NCBI GenBank assembly: GCA_942486035.1 | Contig: CALNXK010000070.1 | Span: 817,501-881,500 of the forward strand | Origin: Porites lobata | Taxonomy: Eukaryota; Cnidaria; Anthozoa; Scleractinia; Poritidae | DNA: 64,000 nt | Reading direction: 5' to 3' | Shown: positions 42,501 through 54,257 of the stretch, one piece after another | How positions within the stretch are numbered: the stretch's first letter is position 1 | Layout: each line of letters starts with the position of its first letter | The notes under the pieces: model-generated | What the model was told of the DNA's origin: nothing | The model's database searches: none | The model's input: the letters and a program-made list of their open reading frames with translations, nothing else | Made by a program: the position numbers and the translations under genes

Positions 42501-45500
42501 AAAGTTAAAATATAATAATTCTTATTTTTTTAGTGAGAGAAAATAAAGAAGCTTTCCCAATTATATTCTTATTGTTCCAGGAAATAGAGGATATCAATTT
42601 ATTCGCTTTAGTGTGGAATCACAAAGGAATTTACTAAGAGTTGGGGCAGAATGATTGGCTTAAATTGCATTCTATCTACTACCAAGGTCGTTCACCCAGT
42701 GACTTAATATGCATTGCCAGCCACTAGTAATAGTGACGTTTTCTATGCCAGACAATTCCAAGAATGTGATACCTGTCTTAGGTTTAATTATTCTTTTTTT
42801 CTTTTCTTTTCTTTTTAGTCGGAATGCATCTGAGCTTAAGGCGGCAGACATCTTAATGATTACAGTTATCTTACACAACATCTTCCCACATTCCAAACAA
42901 GCCATCCCACTAACTCTTAACAGAACACCACCTCCCCTGGCACACCCAGTGGTCCGCAAAGGAGGGCCATCAGTGTCACACCGCATTATCAGTGGCCCAT
43001 TATCACAAGGGGTTTCCTCTATGCAAGGAGAAACCTCAGGGACATCTGCTCATTCTGATCCGGTAGACATCAACACATCTTCACGGAAATATGCAAGTGG
43101 AGATGCTGAGGATGTAGGATACACTGGCTCATCAGTTGAAGATGAATTTTATTCTCCACGGTCATCACCCACTCCTTTCAGTCCTGTGGACGGTAGAGAG
43201 TCTGCATCACAGGATGTTCCAAAACCTCCCAAAGAGCATTTCTTTACTCCAAGGGCTCCTACTCCAGAGTACCTAAGGAAACTGGTAAAGATGTCATGTG
43301 ACTTTTATGTTATAATAATATATTACAGTCAGCTCTCTCTTAGCAGACACCTCTATTAGTATAAGACAGACACATCTCTTAGGTGCACCTAGTGTTGGTC
43401 CCTGCCATTTTTCAGTCATTTTACTGTAACTATAGTGACTCTCTATAAGATAGACACTTTTCTAAGACAGACAATGCACACTTTTAACACTGTCAACGGA
43501 CAGTTGAGAATTACTTTATGCAGTGAAAAATATCTCAACATGGAAGTGTAGGTCCCCAGACTTCCATCTCTCACCCTTGGGTCACGGCACAATATGGGAT
43601 GTAGGTGCTCCGCTATATTCAAGTAAATTGCAATTTAGGGGGAACAAGTTGTAACATAAACCAATACAGTACATGTATGCGTCTCCTGCAGCTCATATCT
43701 TGAAACCATGATCGTCATTTGTGAACACCGTGTGGAGAGAAACAAATGCACTGTCTTGATAACCTGTAAAACGGTTATCTTCTCTCTGTTTAAGCTGAAC
43801 TCTTTTAGCCTTTAGAACTTCACAATAGTCCCACCGGAAACAAACCATTATAACATATTAATTTTTGCATGACAGCTTAACTACTTACAGTACTGTACTA
43901 CAGTTTGTTTTGCAGCTAAAACTTTTACTCAAAGAAGTGTGTATATATTACTGTATTGTCATTATTTTGATGCTTTAAGTAATAAGACAACTAAGCCATG
44001 AAGTTGCGTTGGCTTGTCATGAACATTTGATCGCAAATTGAGATTGCAATCTTGTGTTTTCTTTGTTTCCTTGACAACTCACCCAGGGTAATTCTTGACT
44101 TGACCCTCTAGCCTTAGAAATAATTGTATAAATGGCTGGATTTTTGAAAACACAACTTCCAAAATAGACTTGTTCTGCCAAGCATTCTTTTTTTGTTCAA
44201 AAAGGTCTTCAATGTAGATGTTGTGGTTCAATGTTATCTTTGGTTTAAATTTTATTTCTCTTTGTTTTGGGGTATAAAGATGTATGATAATGAGTTTAAA
44301 ACAAAGGGAAATAAAATGTAAACCAAGGATAAAATTGAACCACAACACAGCCAATATTTTTTCTCTTCTTATCCTCGCATTCCTCTAGTGTTTTCTCTTT
44401 TGTTTTTGCTCGTTTTCCTTCAGTTGTGTAATTTTCGGGCCCATTGGATGCAAGAAACTTAATTCTTTGGCCTTTTTTTCGTCAAGTACCGGCGAGTTTT
44501 GGTAGTTGCAAAAATCCAGCCAGATAATATTGCATTACATGTACTCTTTCTCTTTCATCATTGTTAAGGTTGAAGAAGAAGCAGAGGGTGAAACAGATGA
44601 AGAAGAACCTGACTCACACAGCTCAGACAGGCAGCATGAGTATTACCGCCAGCCAGTTTACTTAAGCTCAGACAAGTGCCCTTATTTGCCACATGTTCTC
44701 CATTTTGTTCGTCTTGGCACTGGAACTGTGTTAGTCCTTGTGAGTGAGGTAGGCAATTAGTTATAGAAACCCAGAGCTGGGGCAGTCCCCTATTAAAGCT
44801 ATATAGGTTTGGCAGCCGAAAAGGGTACCGCTTTGGTATTTGGCACCATTTTTTGGTTGGGAATTAGGCATAGGTCTGTTTTAGTCTGAAGTAGGGAACG
44901 TTTTTGTGCTCTCTGGGACCGGGTCTGGCAATTGGGTAGGCTCTTAGAAAATCCCATATTTTGGTCTGTAATTGGGTAAGGGTTACAGAAAGCATACCGA
45001 TAGATATGCATCTTCTAGTTGGTAAATTGGTGATGAAGGTGGCTTGGTTCTCTTCTCTCTGCTGGTTTGTCTTTTTGTGAGAATGAAATGTACTTCATGT
45101 TACCTCTCAACCAGGCATTTAACGGGGTACCAATAAACCCAAAGGGAAATACTTTGTTATCAATGAGGACACTACTACTTCTTGATGTTCTCGTTGTGCC
45201 TGTGGTGAAGTATATATTTATACTGCTTATTAAGATGTTTATGATGTTTTGCAGTGACCTCAAAATCTTCATTCCTGTTTTTCTTATTTGGGCAATCCCA
45301 CGTGAATCTCCCGGAATTAAAAAAGGGCTCTGAAAAAGCTATACGTTATTATGCTTGTAGGAGCTGATCACTTTAATTTGCTTGCTTTTTAACTGTTTGT
45401 TCTCATATTTTCTCTGGTTGACAGACAAAACAGTCTAATGTGGCATCGTTCATCTACCAAGCTTTACAATCCTTGGCTAGCATCAAGCCATCTGAAGATC

Positions 45501-48500
45501 AGGGCCAGCGAACTGCACATCAGGCTCAAACTCTTTTGGAGAAACTGGAAGCTTCAGTCAGGAGAGTTCTAGAGCCCATTAGAACCGCTGTTGGGGTAGG
45601 GATGCAAGTAATTTTTCTATTTCTTGAAAGAACATATGCCCGGCCTAGTCACCATTTTGGTCGGGAAAAAACTGTGGTCGGATCGATCACGGACAGATTA
45701 CGTGTCATTAGTATTGTGCATGTAAGGCGCTGGGTTCATAAGTGGACTGATTAACCCATACAGAATTTCATTAAAGCAATCGTTTAATGTTCCTTTTTTT
45801 TCACAGTAATTCACATGTTCCGAAAGAATAAAATAGATTTTATGCATCTGCAAAATAATAGTCTTACCTGTTAACTTCATCCCGATAACATAACTGACGA
45901 CAATGACTCTGAAGATGACTACCGCGCAGGTTGTAGAAATGTCAGTCACTATCAACTGGCAACAGTCATATTCATTACCACGATCACCGGGACGATAATG
46001 CTCCACCTTCTTATAACTGACGATAGTTCAGATTTCATTGAATATTGTCCTTTTGACAACAACAGCAACAACAACAAATTTTATTGAAAATTGGAATTGA
46101 ATTTATAACTAATTACATTACTTTCCCACCGGCAAATAGCTTATAAACTAATCGAGGCGGGGAGAGCTGAAGACATATTACAAGTACAAGGTTTATCTAT
46201 AGATGGACTAAATAACAGTGAAGACAATACTATACAGTAAATAGAATAAACTAACATAAAACAAGGCAAGGACGTAACGATTACGAAGAGAGGCTGACCT
46301 AAAGTATTAAATAACTTAATAAGACGGGAGACTTCGACATAATCATCTTTTGACCGCAAGAAATTTAGTAATAATTCCTTTATTTTTTTACGAAAGGACG
46401 AACGTTTAAGTATTTTAATCGAATAAGGAATAGAGTTCCAAATTTGGGCGCCGATTCTAGAGAAAAAGGCATACATTTTATCGATTCTAAAGAAGGTAAC
46501 ATAAAACGAGTCGCTAGAGACAGATCTTGTTCTGTAGTTATGAATCTGACTTGTTTTAACAAACTGATTGAGTATACCAACTGGTGCTGTCTGTCTGTTG
46601 ATATCATTCAATGAATAGCGAATGTTTACCGAATGTTATTTGTAGTTCTGCGAAATGAGACTGGATTGTCTCCCTTGTTTCTTGTTGTGGGCTACGTCAA
46701 GCTACGTAAATTTCGCTGTCAAAGGTCTTTGTGCTTTGTTTTCTGTAAAGGCTGGTCCTCATACGATTTCTACGATCGATGAAAAAAAGTTCACTGACTG
46801 TTACGGTTATGATATGGAGACAACATTAGCAGCAATAGACGCTGAGATAGGCTCATTGCCATAATTATATTTAAAAGCTGCGATCAATGAGATCGCGACG
46901 ATCGTTGAACATTTTTAACAATTCTAGCGATTTTATGAAAACCAGCCCTAAAAGGACAAGAATCATAATGTTGCAGTCCTTTCTGAGAGATGAAATTGTT
47001 CACCGATTATGGGTGCAGTTATACCATAACTGTGCTTAAACCAGGGCGTGCCGAGAAAAAGTAAATTACGTAGTATGAAAAGGGCAATCTAACTTCTATT
47101 TGGTGAGCCCGGTCAGTGTAAAGCTTAGGGTTACGGTAATTGGTTTCGCTCACTTCACAGTGGCGGTGTGTTTTGTGAGAATACAAATGTGCTTTCTTTG
47201 ACACCTAGGCATTTTAGGGGGTACTGGTAAACCCAAACCGGAAAAGGACACTAATGTATTTTGATACTTCAGGCGTGCCAGTAGTGTAATAGCATTATAC
47301 CGCTCTTTAAGGTGTTAATGAGAAACGTTCGTGCCCTTTTTTTGTGCTAACAAAATATCCTTTACCTATTTAATATAGAAAATTCCAACACTCACAGCAA
47401 GATGTAAGACAACAAATCCGAATCGCTCGAACTTCATTAGCGATGTGAAGTGCCAGGTTGTGTAACCGAAAAGTTGTTAGTTATCCCCAGGAGAGGATTG
47501 TAAATGGCCGTTAGGTCCAGTCCCTCGTCCCTATTCGGAGAGCGTTTTCTTTGTTTGATAGCAATGGTCTCCTTGATGCGGTGCTTTATGGTGTTACTTT
47601 TCTTCGGATAGTACTTTTACATTGTGTGGGTTTATATTGTGACCCGTTGCATGACAGTGCTCGAAAACGGCAGAAGTTTCACGGGAGTGGTGTTCTTCGA
47701 TCCAGGTACTTCACGTCATATCGCTGATGAAGGTCGAGTGATTCGGACCAAATATTTGTTTTTTGTCTCAAATTTCGCTCTGAGACTTGGAATTTTCTAT
47801 ACCAAATGTCTTCGCCATAACAGGTGAAAAACCATTTTGGTAACATCCTTTACCTAGGTTGCTGTCGAAAATCAAATTCGGAACCTGCGTTATCGCTGGG
47901 AGTTGGTTAAAAGAGGTGATTTATTAAGCTTTATGATGGCTCCAGTCGGCGCAGAGATGTCCCCCCAGCTGGAAGCATCCGTTAATGAAATGACGCGCTG
48001 CCTTAAGTCACTCTTCAGCGTCATGTTTTGTACGAGCAGGGGTGAGCCGTCCATTAGTGAACAACAATTGGCGACCATCTCACAGATCAAAGGAATGCTA
48101 CAATCTCAGCTGGCCGATTTTGAGGATTACCTGCTGGTGAAAGGACAAAGAAATGTTACAATGACTGCGTATCCTTTTTTTCTCAGAACTGCGTCGGCGT
48201 TTGTTTTCTCATGATTCGCAACGGCTTTCCTGCGCTTGATTTCCCGGCCTTGGGGCCACTTGCGTCTTTATACTTTCTCCCTGTAATTAGTTTATTTATT
48301 TTTGTCAGAATCTTTACTTTTGCTGTGATTAGCTACGGAATACATCTTAAACAGTGATTTGCTGTTTTCAAAATTATTACATCTATAAGATGTCGGTAAA
48401 GGAAATCTTGCGCCGTGGTTAGCTACCCTAGAGAGCAAGATGAAGCTATGTTTCCCACATGGGATTTTCCCTTTTTTTTCGTAGGGGAATAGTTCTTGAA

Positions 48501-50612
48501 GATGGCGCACAAGTTCGTGACTTGAATCAGAGTTTTTTCTAGGAAAAAATAATTATGGAACAAAGCCGAAAAAACTTAGACTAATTTTTTTTTGATAAAG
48601 TCATTTCATACGTCATAAAGTCCTATCTAACAGTTTTTTTTAGACTACTTTGATGTGTGGATGCTTGTAAGAGCAGACGCATAAACGCATCCTCCCAGAC
48701 ACACGTCCACGTATTTTTGGATGCGTTTTGCTTCTATGTTTTGGTTTGTTATCTCTGTCTTTTTATGCAATCCCGTTTACATTGCTTAGCAATTATCAGT
48801 TATCTTGAAGACTTTCCTGGTTTGGTGCATTTCATTTATGTGGACCGCAGCAGTGACCAAGTAACCGCTCCTTCTATTAACACCACACCAAGCAAAATCC
48901 GAGACACTTCCGATCCCTGCTACGTCATCAAACAGAAAATATGGGATATGTGGGTTTACATTCATTCTTATTTACTCCTTGGTAAGTCAAATGTAATCAG
49001 ATGTTGTGTTCTCGCGTTTTTTTCCAAATAATAACCAGGGATTTTATTCTCTCTATATAAATGCATGGTTACGGGCAATGTCACGGGATGTGTTTAGCAT
49101 GAGAATAACACGATTTGCGGATGAAAGCAGTAAGGTTTTTAACATAGCAAGGTCACCTCCAGCCACGCTTCTATTCAAAGGCCAGGGCACTAAGCACACA
49201 ACTGTAAAATGGCCTTTTTTTGGTGTCTTTAGTTTGCCATAGACGCTTTGGAAATGTCATGAACCCATTTAGGCCCGCCAAAACAAATAGGAAGGTCAGA
49301 ACTCTCCAGGGCATTCCAATGTTACAAATAAATGTGTTTGGTATGTGCTATCTATTATATTCTAACGGAATATGAAAATTCCAATATATTTCTGTGACAC
49401 AGCATATCCATTTTCCAGGTCACACTTTCATTGCAGTACGTGACGGAGACTTTCTGTTTACATATTGTCTTTGGTTTGAAGACTCATCCGGGAATCCTGT
49501 CGTACTGCATTGTCCTCTTCCAGTCCTCCACGGTTCGCCTCCTCCGGGAATTCTGTCGACATCATTTTACAAGTAAGTCGTCATTGGGTAAAATAAGCAT
49601 CTCACATGGTTTCACCACTGTCGATGCATTCTGGTTTGTGTTGGTGTAATGGGGCCAACATTTGGGGACACAAACCGTCTCACAAGGTCACTGACCGTTT
49701 CACATGCGCATCCACTAAGTCATCTATAATGTCCAGAGCTGTCACTAAGGGAGGGGGCGGGAGTTTTTCCCTGGCTGCTTTCATAGCAAACGAAAGGAAA
49801 ATAGAACCAAAAGAACGTCCTAACCATACTGGCCATACCGCTTAGTTGATTGTGTGTGCTTCAATTCATACTGCGGTCCTGAATGTATGACCTGTAGAAA
49901 AGTTATTCATAGGCGAAACAGGCCGAAAACTTGGCGGCCGTTTCCGCGAACACCTTCGAGTTGTTGGAAGAAACGACAATGACGCACCGAAACCACTAGC
50001 ACACCAATTTAAATTCGCAAGTCATTCCAGCCCAGGAACCAGAGAGGCTGACTTTGAGAATACGCTAGTTTGTAGGGAAATGAAAAAGGATGTTTATACA
50101 AAGTTTAAAGGGGGTTTCTTAAGGGGAGGTTGGGGGGTGGGGAAGGGAGTTGATTATGGGAGGATATGGAAGGGCGAATAGGGTAATAGGCCTCTTTGAG
50201 AAGGTCAGTCATATGGCACAAAAACACCATGCTGGGATGCAAGAAACGTGCTGGGATAAGGCAAATAAAGGGCTTGCGTCTTTTAAATATGGTACCTTGT
50301 CCAAGTGCTTTTTTAGCGTTTTAACATGGAATTTTTGTACCACGTGGCTGCAGAGCTGCAAAGGACCTATTAGAAGCAAACCATTATCTAACCTATGCTA
50401 AAGGTTGTTCGAATCTCTGTTGTCGTTTCAGGGATCTCACTAGGCGATGCTTCCCATCAGCCCCAGCAAACGCTGTTCGTTGTTATGAGTTGATGTGTGT
50501 ACATGTTGGCTTAGTCCCAGTTCAGTTCGCCACCAAACACATCCGAAGTCTCGCATCTGCGCTGTTTCAAACATCCCTGGGAGCCAATTATCCAATCAGC
50601 TTGATACAATGA
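39570..50612 (+). CDS. HPS1: Hermansky-Pudlak syndrome 1 protein homologue, complete, 9 exons, 761 aa
   Basis: Exons: 39,570-39,827; 41,325-41,707; 42,819-43,284; 44,569-44,748; 45,425-45,595; 47,858-48,168; 48,800-48,981; 49,419-49,572; 50,432-50,612. The total is 2,286 nt; all phases match and GT/AG are present throughout. Human HPS1 is 700 residues. With HPS4 it forms BLOC-3, the guanine-nucleotide exchange factor for Rab32/Rab38 in building lysosome-related organelles. The N-terminal longin-like region is residues 1-213. A Ser/Pro-rich and acidic linker (about 230-400) follows; it is the likely reason for the extra length. The most conserved part is the C-terminal longin-like region, with YLEDFPGLVHFIYVDR, then GDFLFTYCLWFE and AVRCYEL. 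An in-frame frame upstream from 39,492 exists, but 39,570 fits the family start. Several transposons lie in its introns. Confidence 0.95.
39968..40287. mobile_element. 320-bp palindromic element with 9-bp target duplication (HPS1 intron 1)
   Basis: The ends TAGACTGTTCACAGTCCCC and GGGGACTGTGAACAGTCTA are inverted copies, and the arms pair inward (CCGTGAGATCGTCGAGATCG with its inverse, GGCGGCCATCTTGAT). TACCAACGC flanks both ends exactly (39,959-39,967 and 40,288-40,296). A 9-bp duplication is compatible with Mutator-like transposition, but the family is not proven. Confidence 0.9.
44219..44347. mobile_element. Hairpin MITE in HPS1 intron 3
   Basis: The arms TGTTGTGGTTCAATGTTATC and its inverse ending ATTGAACCACAACA pair; the palindrome continues inward through TTTGTTTT and AAAACAAA. 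No coding capacity. Confidence 0.8.
44790..45400. other. HPS1 intron 4, repeat-derived
   Basis: A GGCAGCCGAAAAGGGTACC-like segment followed by TTGGTTGGGAATTAGG looks like dispersed repeat. The part at 45,080-45,200 (CAGGCATTTAACGGGGTACC) has a diverged counterpart at 47,160-47,280 in the next intron. No exon was recognised here. Confidence 0.45.
45909..45947 (+). ncRNA. Second copy of the hammerhead-like retroelement tail
   Basis: CTGAAGA, the ACC-loop-GGT hairpin, GAAAT and GTCAGTC reproduce the motif at 4,881-4,919. GAAAT replaces GAAAC and the stem II base is GU-A, so catalysis is less likely than in the first copy. Confidence 0.25.
46050..46611 (-). pseudogene. LINE ORF2 C-terminal fragment in HPS1 intron 5
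   Basis: Minus-strand translation has IHNYRTRSVSSDSFYV, RIGAQIWNSIPYSIK and RSSFRKKIKELLLNFL. This is the Y-x-TR ... G-x-IWNSIP ... FRKKIKELL tail typical of LINE reverse-transcriptase proteins. The plus strand at 46,056-46,080 shows a (CAA)n-like tail, consistent with a 3' end. The element is heavily 5'-truncated. Confidence 0.6.
46749..46949. mobile_element. MITE with AGGCTGGT ends (HPS1 intron 5)
   Basis: The ends AGGCTGGTCCTCATA and TATGAAAACCAGCCCT are imperfect inverted repeats; inner words CTACGATCG and CGATCGT also pair. Target duplication is not clear. Confidence 0.55.
47460..47760 (-). pseudogene. Penelope-like element GIY-YIG endonuclease remnant (HPS1 intron 5)
   Basis: The minus strand encodes VFEHCHATGHNINPHNVKVL, a stop, then RIKETIAIKQRKRSPNRDEG and LDLTAIYNPLL across a frame change. 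The HC-x-TGH motif, the IKE-x-I-IK-x-R segment and the NRDEG-x-L-x-x-IY ending match the C-terminal endonuclease of Penelope-like retroelements. The fragment is dead and lies between HPS1 exons 5 and 6; short inverted flanks (GGAATTTTCTATA-type) bound it. Confidence 0.65.
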
Positions 50613-50761
50613 CGTCACGCATTTGTCATTGCATTTGTTTTAGTGTCGTATTGGTACAGATCAAGTCCTTTTCACAAGAAACGCTCATCTAGAACCTGTA
50701 AATTGTCGAAAACGACGCGTGGACTTGACATATACTTGCATTTTTTACGGTGTTCCCTTAA

Positions 50762-50966
50762 CCCTTTAAGTCCCAATAGTGACCAAGATCAATTTTCTCC
50801 CAATGATATCCGTACATTGTCAAGAGACTAGGTTATGAGAATTAATAAAATGATCACCTAAGAGAAAATGTTTTGATCTTTTGTCAAATTCTCTCAACTC
50901 ATTCTTTAAGGAAATATATAGAGATCAGTTTGGAGAATTTGTATGTGGATATTGGGGCTTAAGGGG
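50762..50966. mobile_element. Intact 205-bp TTAA MITE downstream of HPS1
   Basis: TTAA at 50,758-50,761 and 50,967-50,970 flank ends CCCTTTAAGTCCCAATA and TATTGGGGCTTAAGGGG. The interior matches the interrupted copy in CTSZ intron 3. An AATAAA inside it (50,844-50,849) is the nearest poly(A) hexamer found after the HPS1 stop and could serve that gene. Confidence 0.85.
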
Positions 50967-51319
50967 TTAATACTTTTTGACAATACACCTTGTGCTCTTA
51001 TGGCGTTGTTAGTGTTGTCAGGCCGCTATGTGGTAGACAAAGGCATACATTATGGTCACGCACGAAGAATGGCTTCGAAGCAAACTGCACAAGAATTTCT
51101 AGATTGCTGTCAGTGTAATAATGTTTTACTTGAGAAGTGTTGCCATAACAGAAAAGTTTAAAATGAAGGACCTTTTGAACTTGTGGACTTCGATTTGAAT
51201 CAAACTGGTAAATTTGTAGCGAAACCGTCTGTCTTTCTTCAGGTTTGACAGCTATTTCTATTTGTTGCAGAATAAGGGACCGAGATGGTGACTAGCCATC
51301 AAACCCACTGAAAAACCCG

Positions 51320-53835
51320 GTAGTACCGAAATTCATACCCAGGAAAATTTCTACGGGAGGCTAGATCTCGCCTCTACCATACCCTTAAATTCTGTAATTA
51401 AAAGAAATAGCTACATTGTATCAAACCCAATGAAGAACCACTGGCATTCGTACCTGGGAAAGTGTGTATGCAGGCAGGAGCTCCCTATGCATCATACCCC
51501 AGTTCTGTACTATATAACGGAAGCTGCAAAACCCTGTAAAGGGCCACCGGCATTCATACCCTGCGAAGTGTCTACGGCAGGCAGGAGCTCCCTATTCGCG
51601 ATACCCCAATTGTGTACTTCATAAAGAAAGCTGTAAAATCCTGTAAAGGACCACCGGCATTCATAACCCGCGAAGTGTCTACAGCAGACAGGAGCTCCCT
51701 ATGCGCGATATCCCAATTATGTGCTTCATAAAGAAAACTGTAAAGGGCCACCGGCATTCATACCCGGCGAAGTGTCTACGGCAGGCAGGAGCTCCCTATT
51801 CGCGATATCCCAATTATGTACTTCATAAAGAAAGCTGTAAAATCCTGTAAAGGACCACCGGCATTCATAACCGGCGAAGTGTCTACAGCAGACAGGAGCT
51901 CCCTATGCGCGATATCCCAATTATGTACTTCATAAAGAAAACTGTAAAGGGCCACCGGCATTCATACCCGGCGAAGTGTCTACGGCAGGCAGGAGCTCCC
52001 TATGTGTCATATCCCAATTGTGTACTTCTTCATAAAAAAGCCGTAAAATCCTGTAAAGGACCACCGGTATTCATACCCGGCGAAGTGTCTACAGCAGACA
52101 GGAGCTCCCTATGCGCGATATCCCAATTATGTACTTCATAAAGAAAACTGTAAAGGGCCACCGGCATTCATACCCGGCGAAGTGTCTACGGCAGGCAGGA
52201 GCTCCCTATGTGTCATATCCCAATAGTTTACTTCATAAAAAAGGCCGTAAAATCCTGTAAAGGACCACCGGTATTCATACCCGGCGAAGTGTCTACAGCA
52301 GACAGGAGCTCCCTATGCGCGATATCCCAATTATGTACTTCATAAAGAAAACTGTAAAGGGCCACCGGCATTCATACCCGGCGAAGTGTCTACGGCAGGC
52401 AGGAGCTCCCTATGTGTCATATCCCAATTGTGTACTTCATAAAAAAAGCCGTAAAATCCTGTAAAGGACCACCGGTATTCATACCCGGCGAAGTGTCTAC
52501 AGCAGACAGGAGCTCCCTATGCGCGATATCCCAATTATGTACTTCATAAAGAAAACTGTAAAGGGCCACCGGCATTCATACCCGGCGAAGTGTCTACGGC
52601 AGGCAGGAGCTCCCTATGTGTCATATCCCAATAGTTTACTTCATAAAAAAGGCCGTAAAATCCTGTAAAGGACCACCGGTATTCATACCCGGCGAAGTGT
52701 CTACAGCAGACAGGAGCTCCCTATGCGCGATATCCCAATTATGTACTTCATAAAGAAAACTGTAAAGGGCCACCGGCATTCATACCCGGCGAAGTGTCTA
52801 CGGCAGGCAGGAGCTCCCTATGTGTCATATCCCAATAGTTTACTTCATAAAAAAAGCCGTAAAATCCTGTAAAGGACCACCGGTATTCATACCCGGCGAA
52901 GTGTCTACAGCAGACAGGAGCTCCCTATGCGCGATATCCCAATTGTGTACTTCATAAAAAAAGCCGTAAAATCCTGTAAAGGACCACCGGTATTCATAAC
53001 CGGCGAAGTGTCTACAGCAGACAGGAGCTCCCTATGCGCGATATCCCAATTATGTACTTCATAAAGAAAACTGTAAAGGGCCACCGGCATTCATACCCGG
53101 CGAAGTGTCTACGGCAGGCAGGAGCTCCCTATTCGCGATACCCCAATTGTGTACTTCATAAAGAAAGCTGTAAAATCCTGTAAAGGACCACCGGCATTCA
53201 TAACCGGCGAAGTGTCTACAGCAGACAGGAGCTCCCTATGCGCGATATCCCAATTATGTACTTCATAAAGAAAACTGTAAAGGGCCACCGGTATTCATAC
53301 CCGGCGAAGTGTCTACAGCAGACAGGAGCTCCCTATGCGCGATATCCCAATTATGTACTTCATAAAGAAAACTGTAAAGGGCCACCGGCATTCATACCCG
53401 GCGAAGTGTCTACAGCAGACAGGAGCTCCCTATGCGCGATATCCCAATTATGTACTTCATAAAGAAAACTGTAAAGGGCCACCGGTATTCATACCCGGCG
53501 AAGTGTCTACAGCAGACAGGAGCTCGCTATGCGCGATATCCCAATTATGTACTTCATAAAGAAAACTGTAAAGGGCCACCGGCATTCATACCCGGCGAAG
53601 TGTCTACAGCAGACAGGAGCTCCCTATGCGCGATATCCCAATTATGTACTTCATAAAGAAAACTGTAAAGGGCCACCGGCATTCATACCCGGCGAAGTGT
53701 CTACGGCAGGCAGGAGCTCCCTATGTGTCATATCCCAATAGTTTACTTCATAAAAAAAGCCGTAAAATCCTGTAAAGGACCACCGGTATTCATACCCGGG
53801 AAAGTGTCCTCGGGTGGTGGGAGCTCCCTTTGAGC
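51320..53835 (+). repeat. Satellite array, alternating 97-bp and 107-bp units (about 23 good copies)
   Basis: The core CCACCGG(C/T)ATTCATA recurs at 51,544; 51,651; 51,748; 51,855; 51,952; 52,061; 52,158; 52,265; 52,362; 52,469; 52,566; 52,673; 52,770; 52,877; 52,984; 53,081; 53,188; 53,285; 53,382; 53,479; 53,576; 53,673; 53,780. Spacing is 97 or 107 (once 109), mostly alternating as a 204-bp dimer; four successive 97-bp steps follow near 53.3-53.7 kb. Long units contain an extra AATCCTGTAA-like insert. Each unit has CGGCGAAGTGTCTAC and CAGGAGCTCCCTATG. Edge units (before 51,540 and after 53,780) are degenerate. The short frames inside are repeat by-products. Confidence 0.95.
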
Positions 53836-54077
53836 TTCCACCCTTTAATCCGTAGCGGCCAATTAGTTGTCCTCAGCGGTAGGTCAGTACGTGAGAGCCA
53901 CGCTTGATAAGAACATTCAGTTTGATCTTCTTTTTTTATGACGGCCAGAGCTCAGAGACATTCAGTGTTGTGGTTTAGAATTGTGCCTTCATGGAAATAA
54001 GACAGATTTGATTTTATAAGATCGTGTTTGGCTTATCACACTTGGATTTTGAGGAATTCTTTCAATTCGCAAAAGTC

Positions 54078-54257
54078 AAATCCACTAGGGCAAATCACTT
54101 GTACAAGCTTTATTGTAAATTATCTAGAATCAACTGTTTTAAATATTCTTTTTTTAACAATGTAATTAGTTATTGAAACAATTTACCTAGTAATGTTGTT
54201 GAAGCCGGTACCCTTGAACTTTTTAAATGTAAACTCAAATCCTTTTTAAAGTTGTAA
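54078..54257 (+). pseudogene. LINE ORF2 C-terminal fragment
   Basis: Translation gives KSTRANHLYKLYCKLSRINC, FKYSFF, a TGA where tryptophan is expected, then NNLPSNVVEAGTLELFK and CKLKSFLKL followed by a stop. The pattern matches the tail of LINE reverse-transcriptase proteins. Confidence 0.6.

Noticed and set aside
42672..42986. Minus-strand frame of 104 codons
   Set aside because: It is the antisense shadow of HPS1 exon 3.
47379..47444. Candidate extra HPS1 exon bounded by AG and GT, 66 bp
   Set aside because: Exons 5 and 6 already join in phase with good family alignment, and this stretch overlaps the end of a Penelope-like fragment.
48782..48799. Alternative acceptor TTAG before HPS1 exon 7
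   Set aside because: It would not match the phase of the preceding exon; the acceptor at 48,798-48,799 gives the conserved AYLEDFPG junction.
51572..53741. Series of 60-78-codon frames with near-identical peptides
   Set aside because: They are successive frames through the satellite units; 97 bp is not a multiple of three and each frame meets stops.
51320..53835. Regularly spaced repeats suggestive of a CRISPR array
   Set aside because: Units are 97-107 bp and repeat along their whole length with no unique spacers; the genome is eukaryotic. It is satellite DNA.
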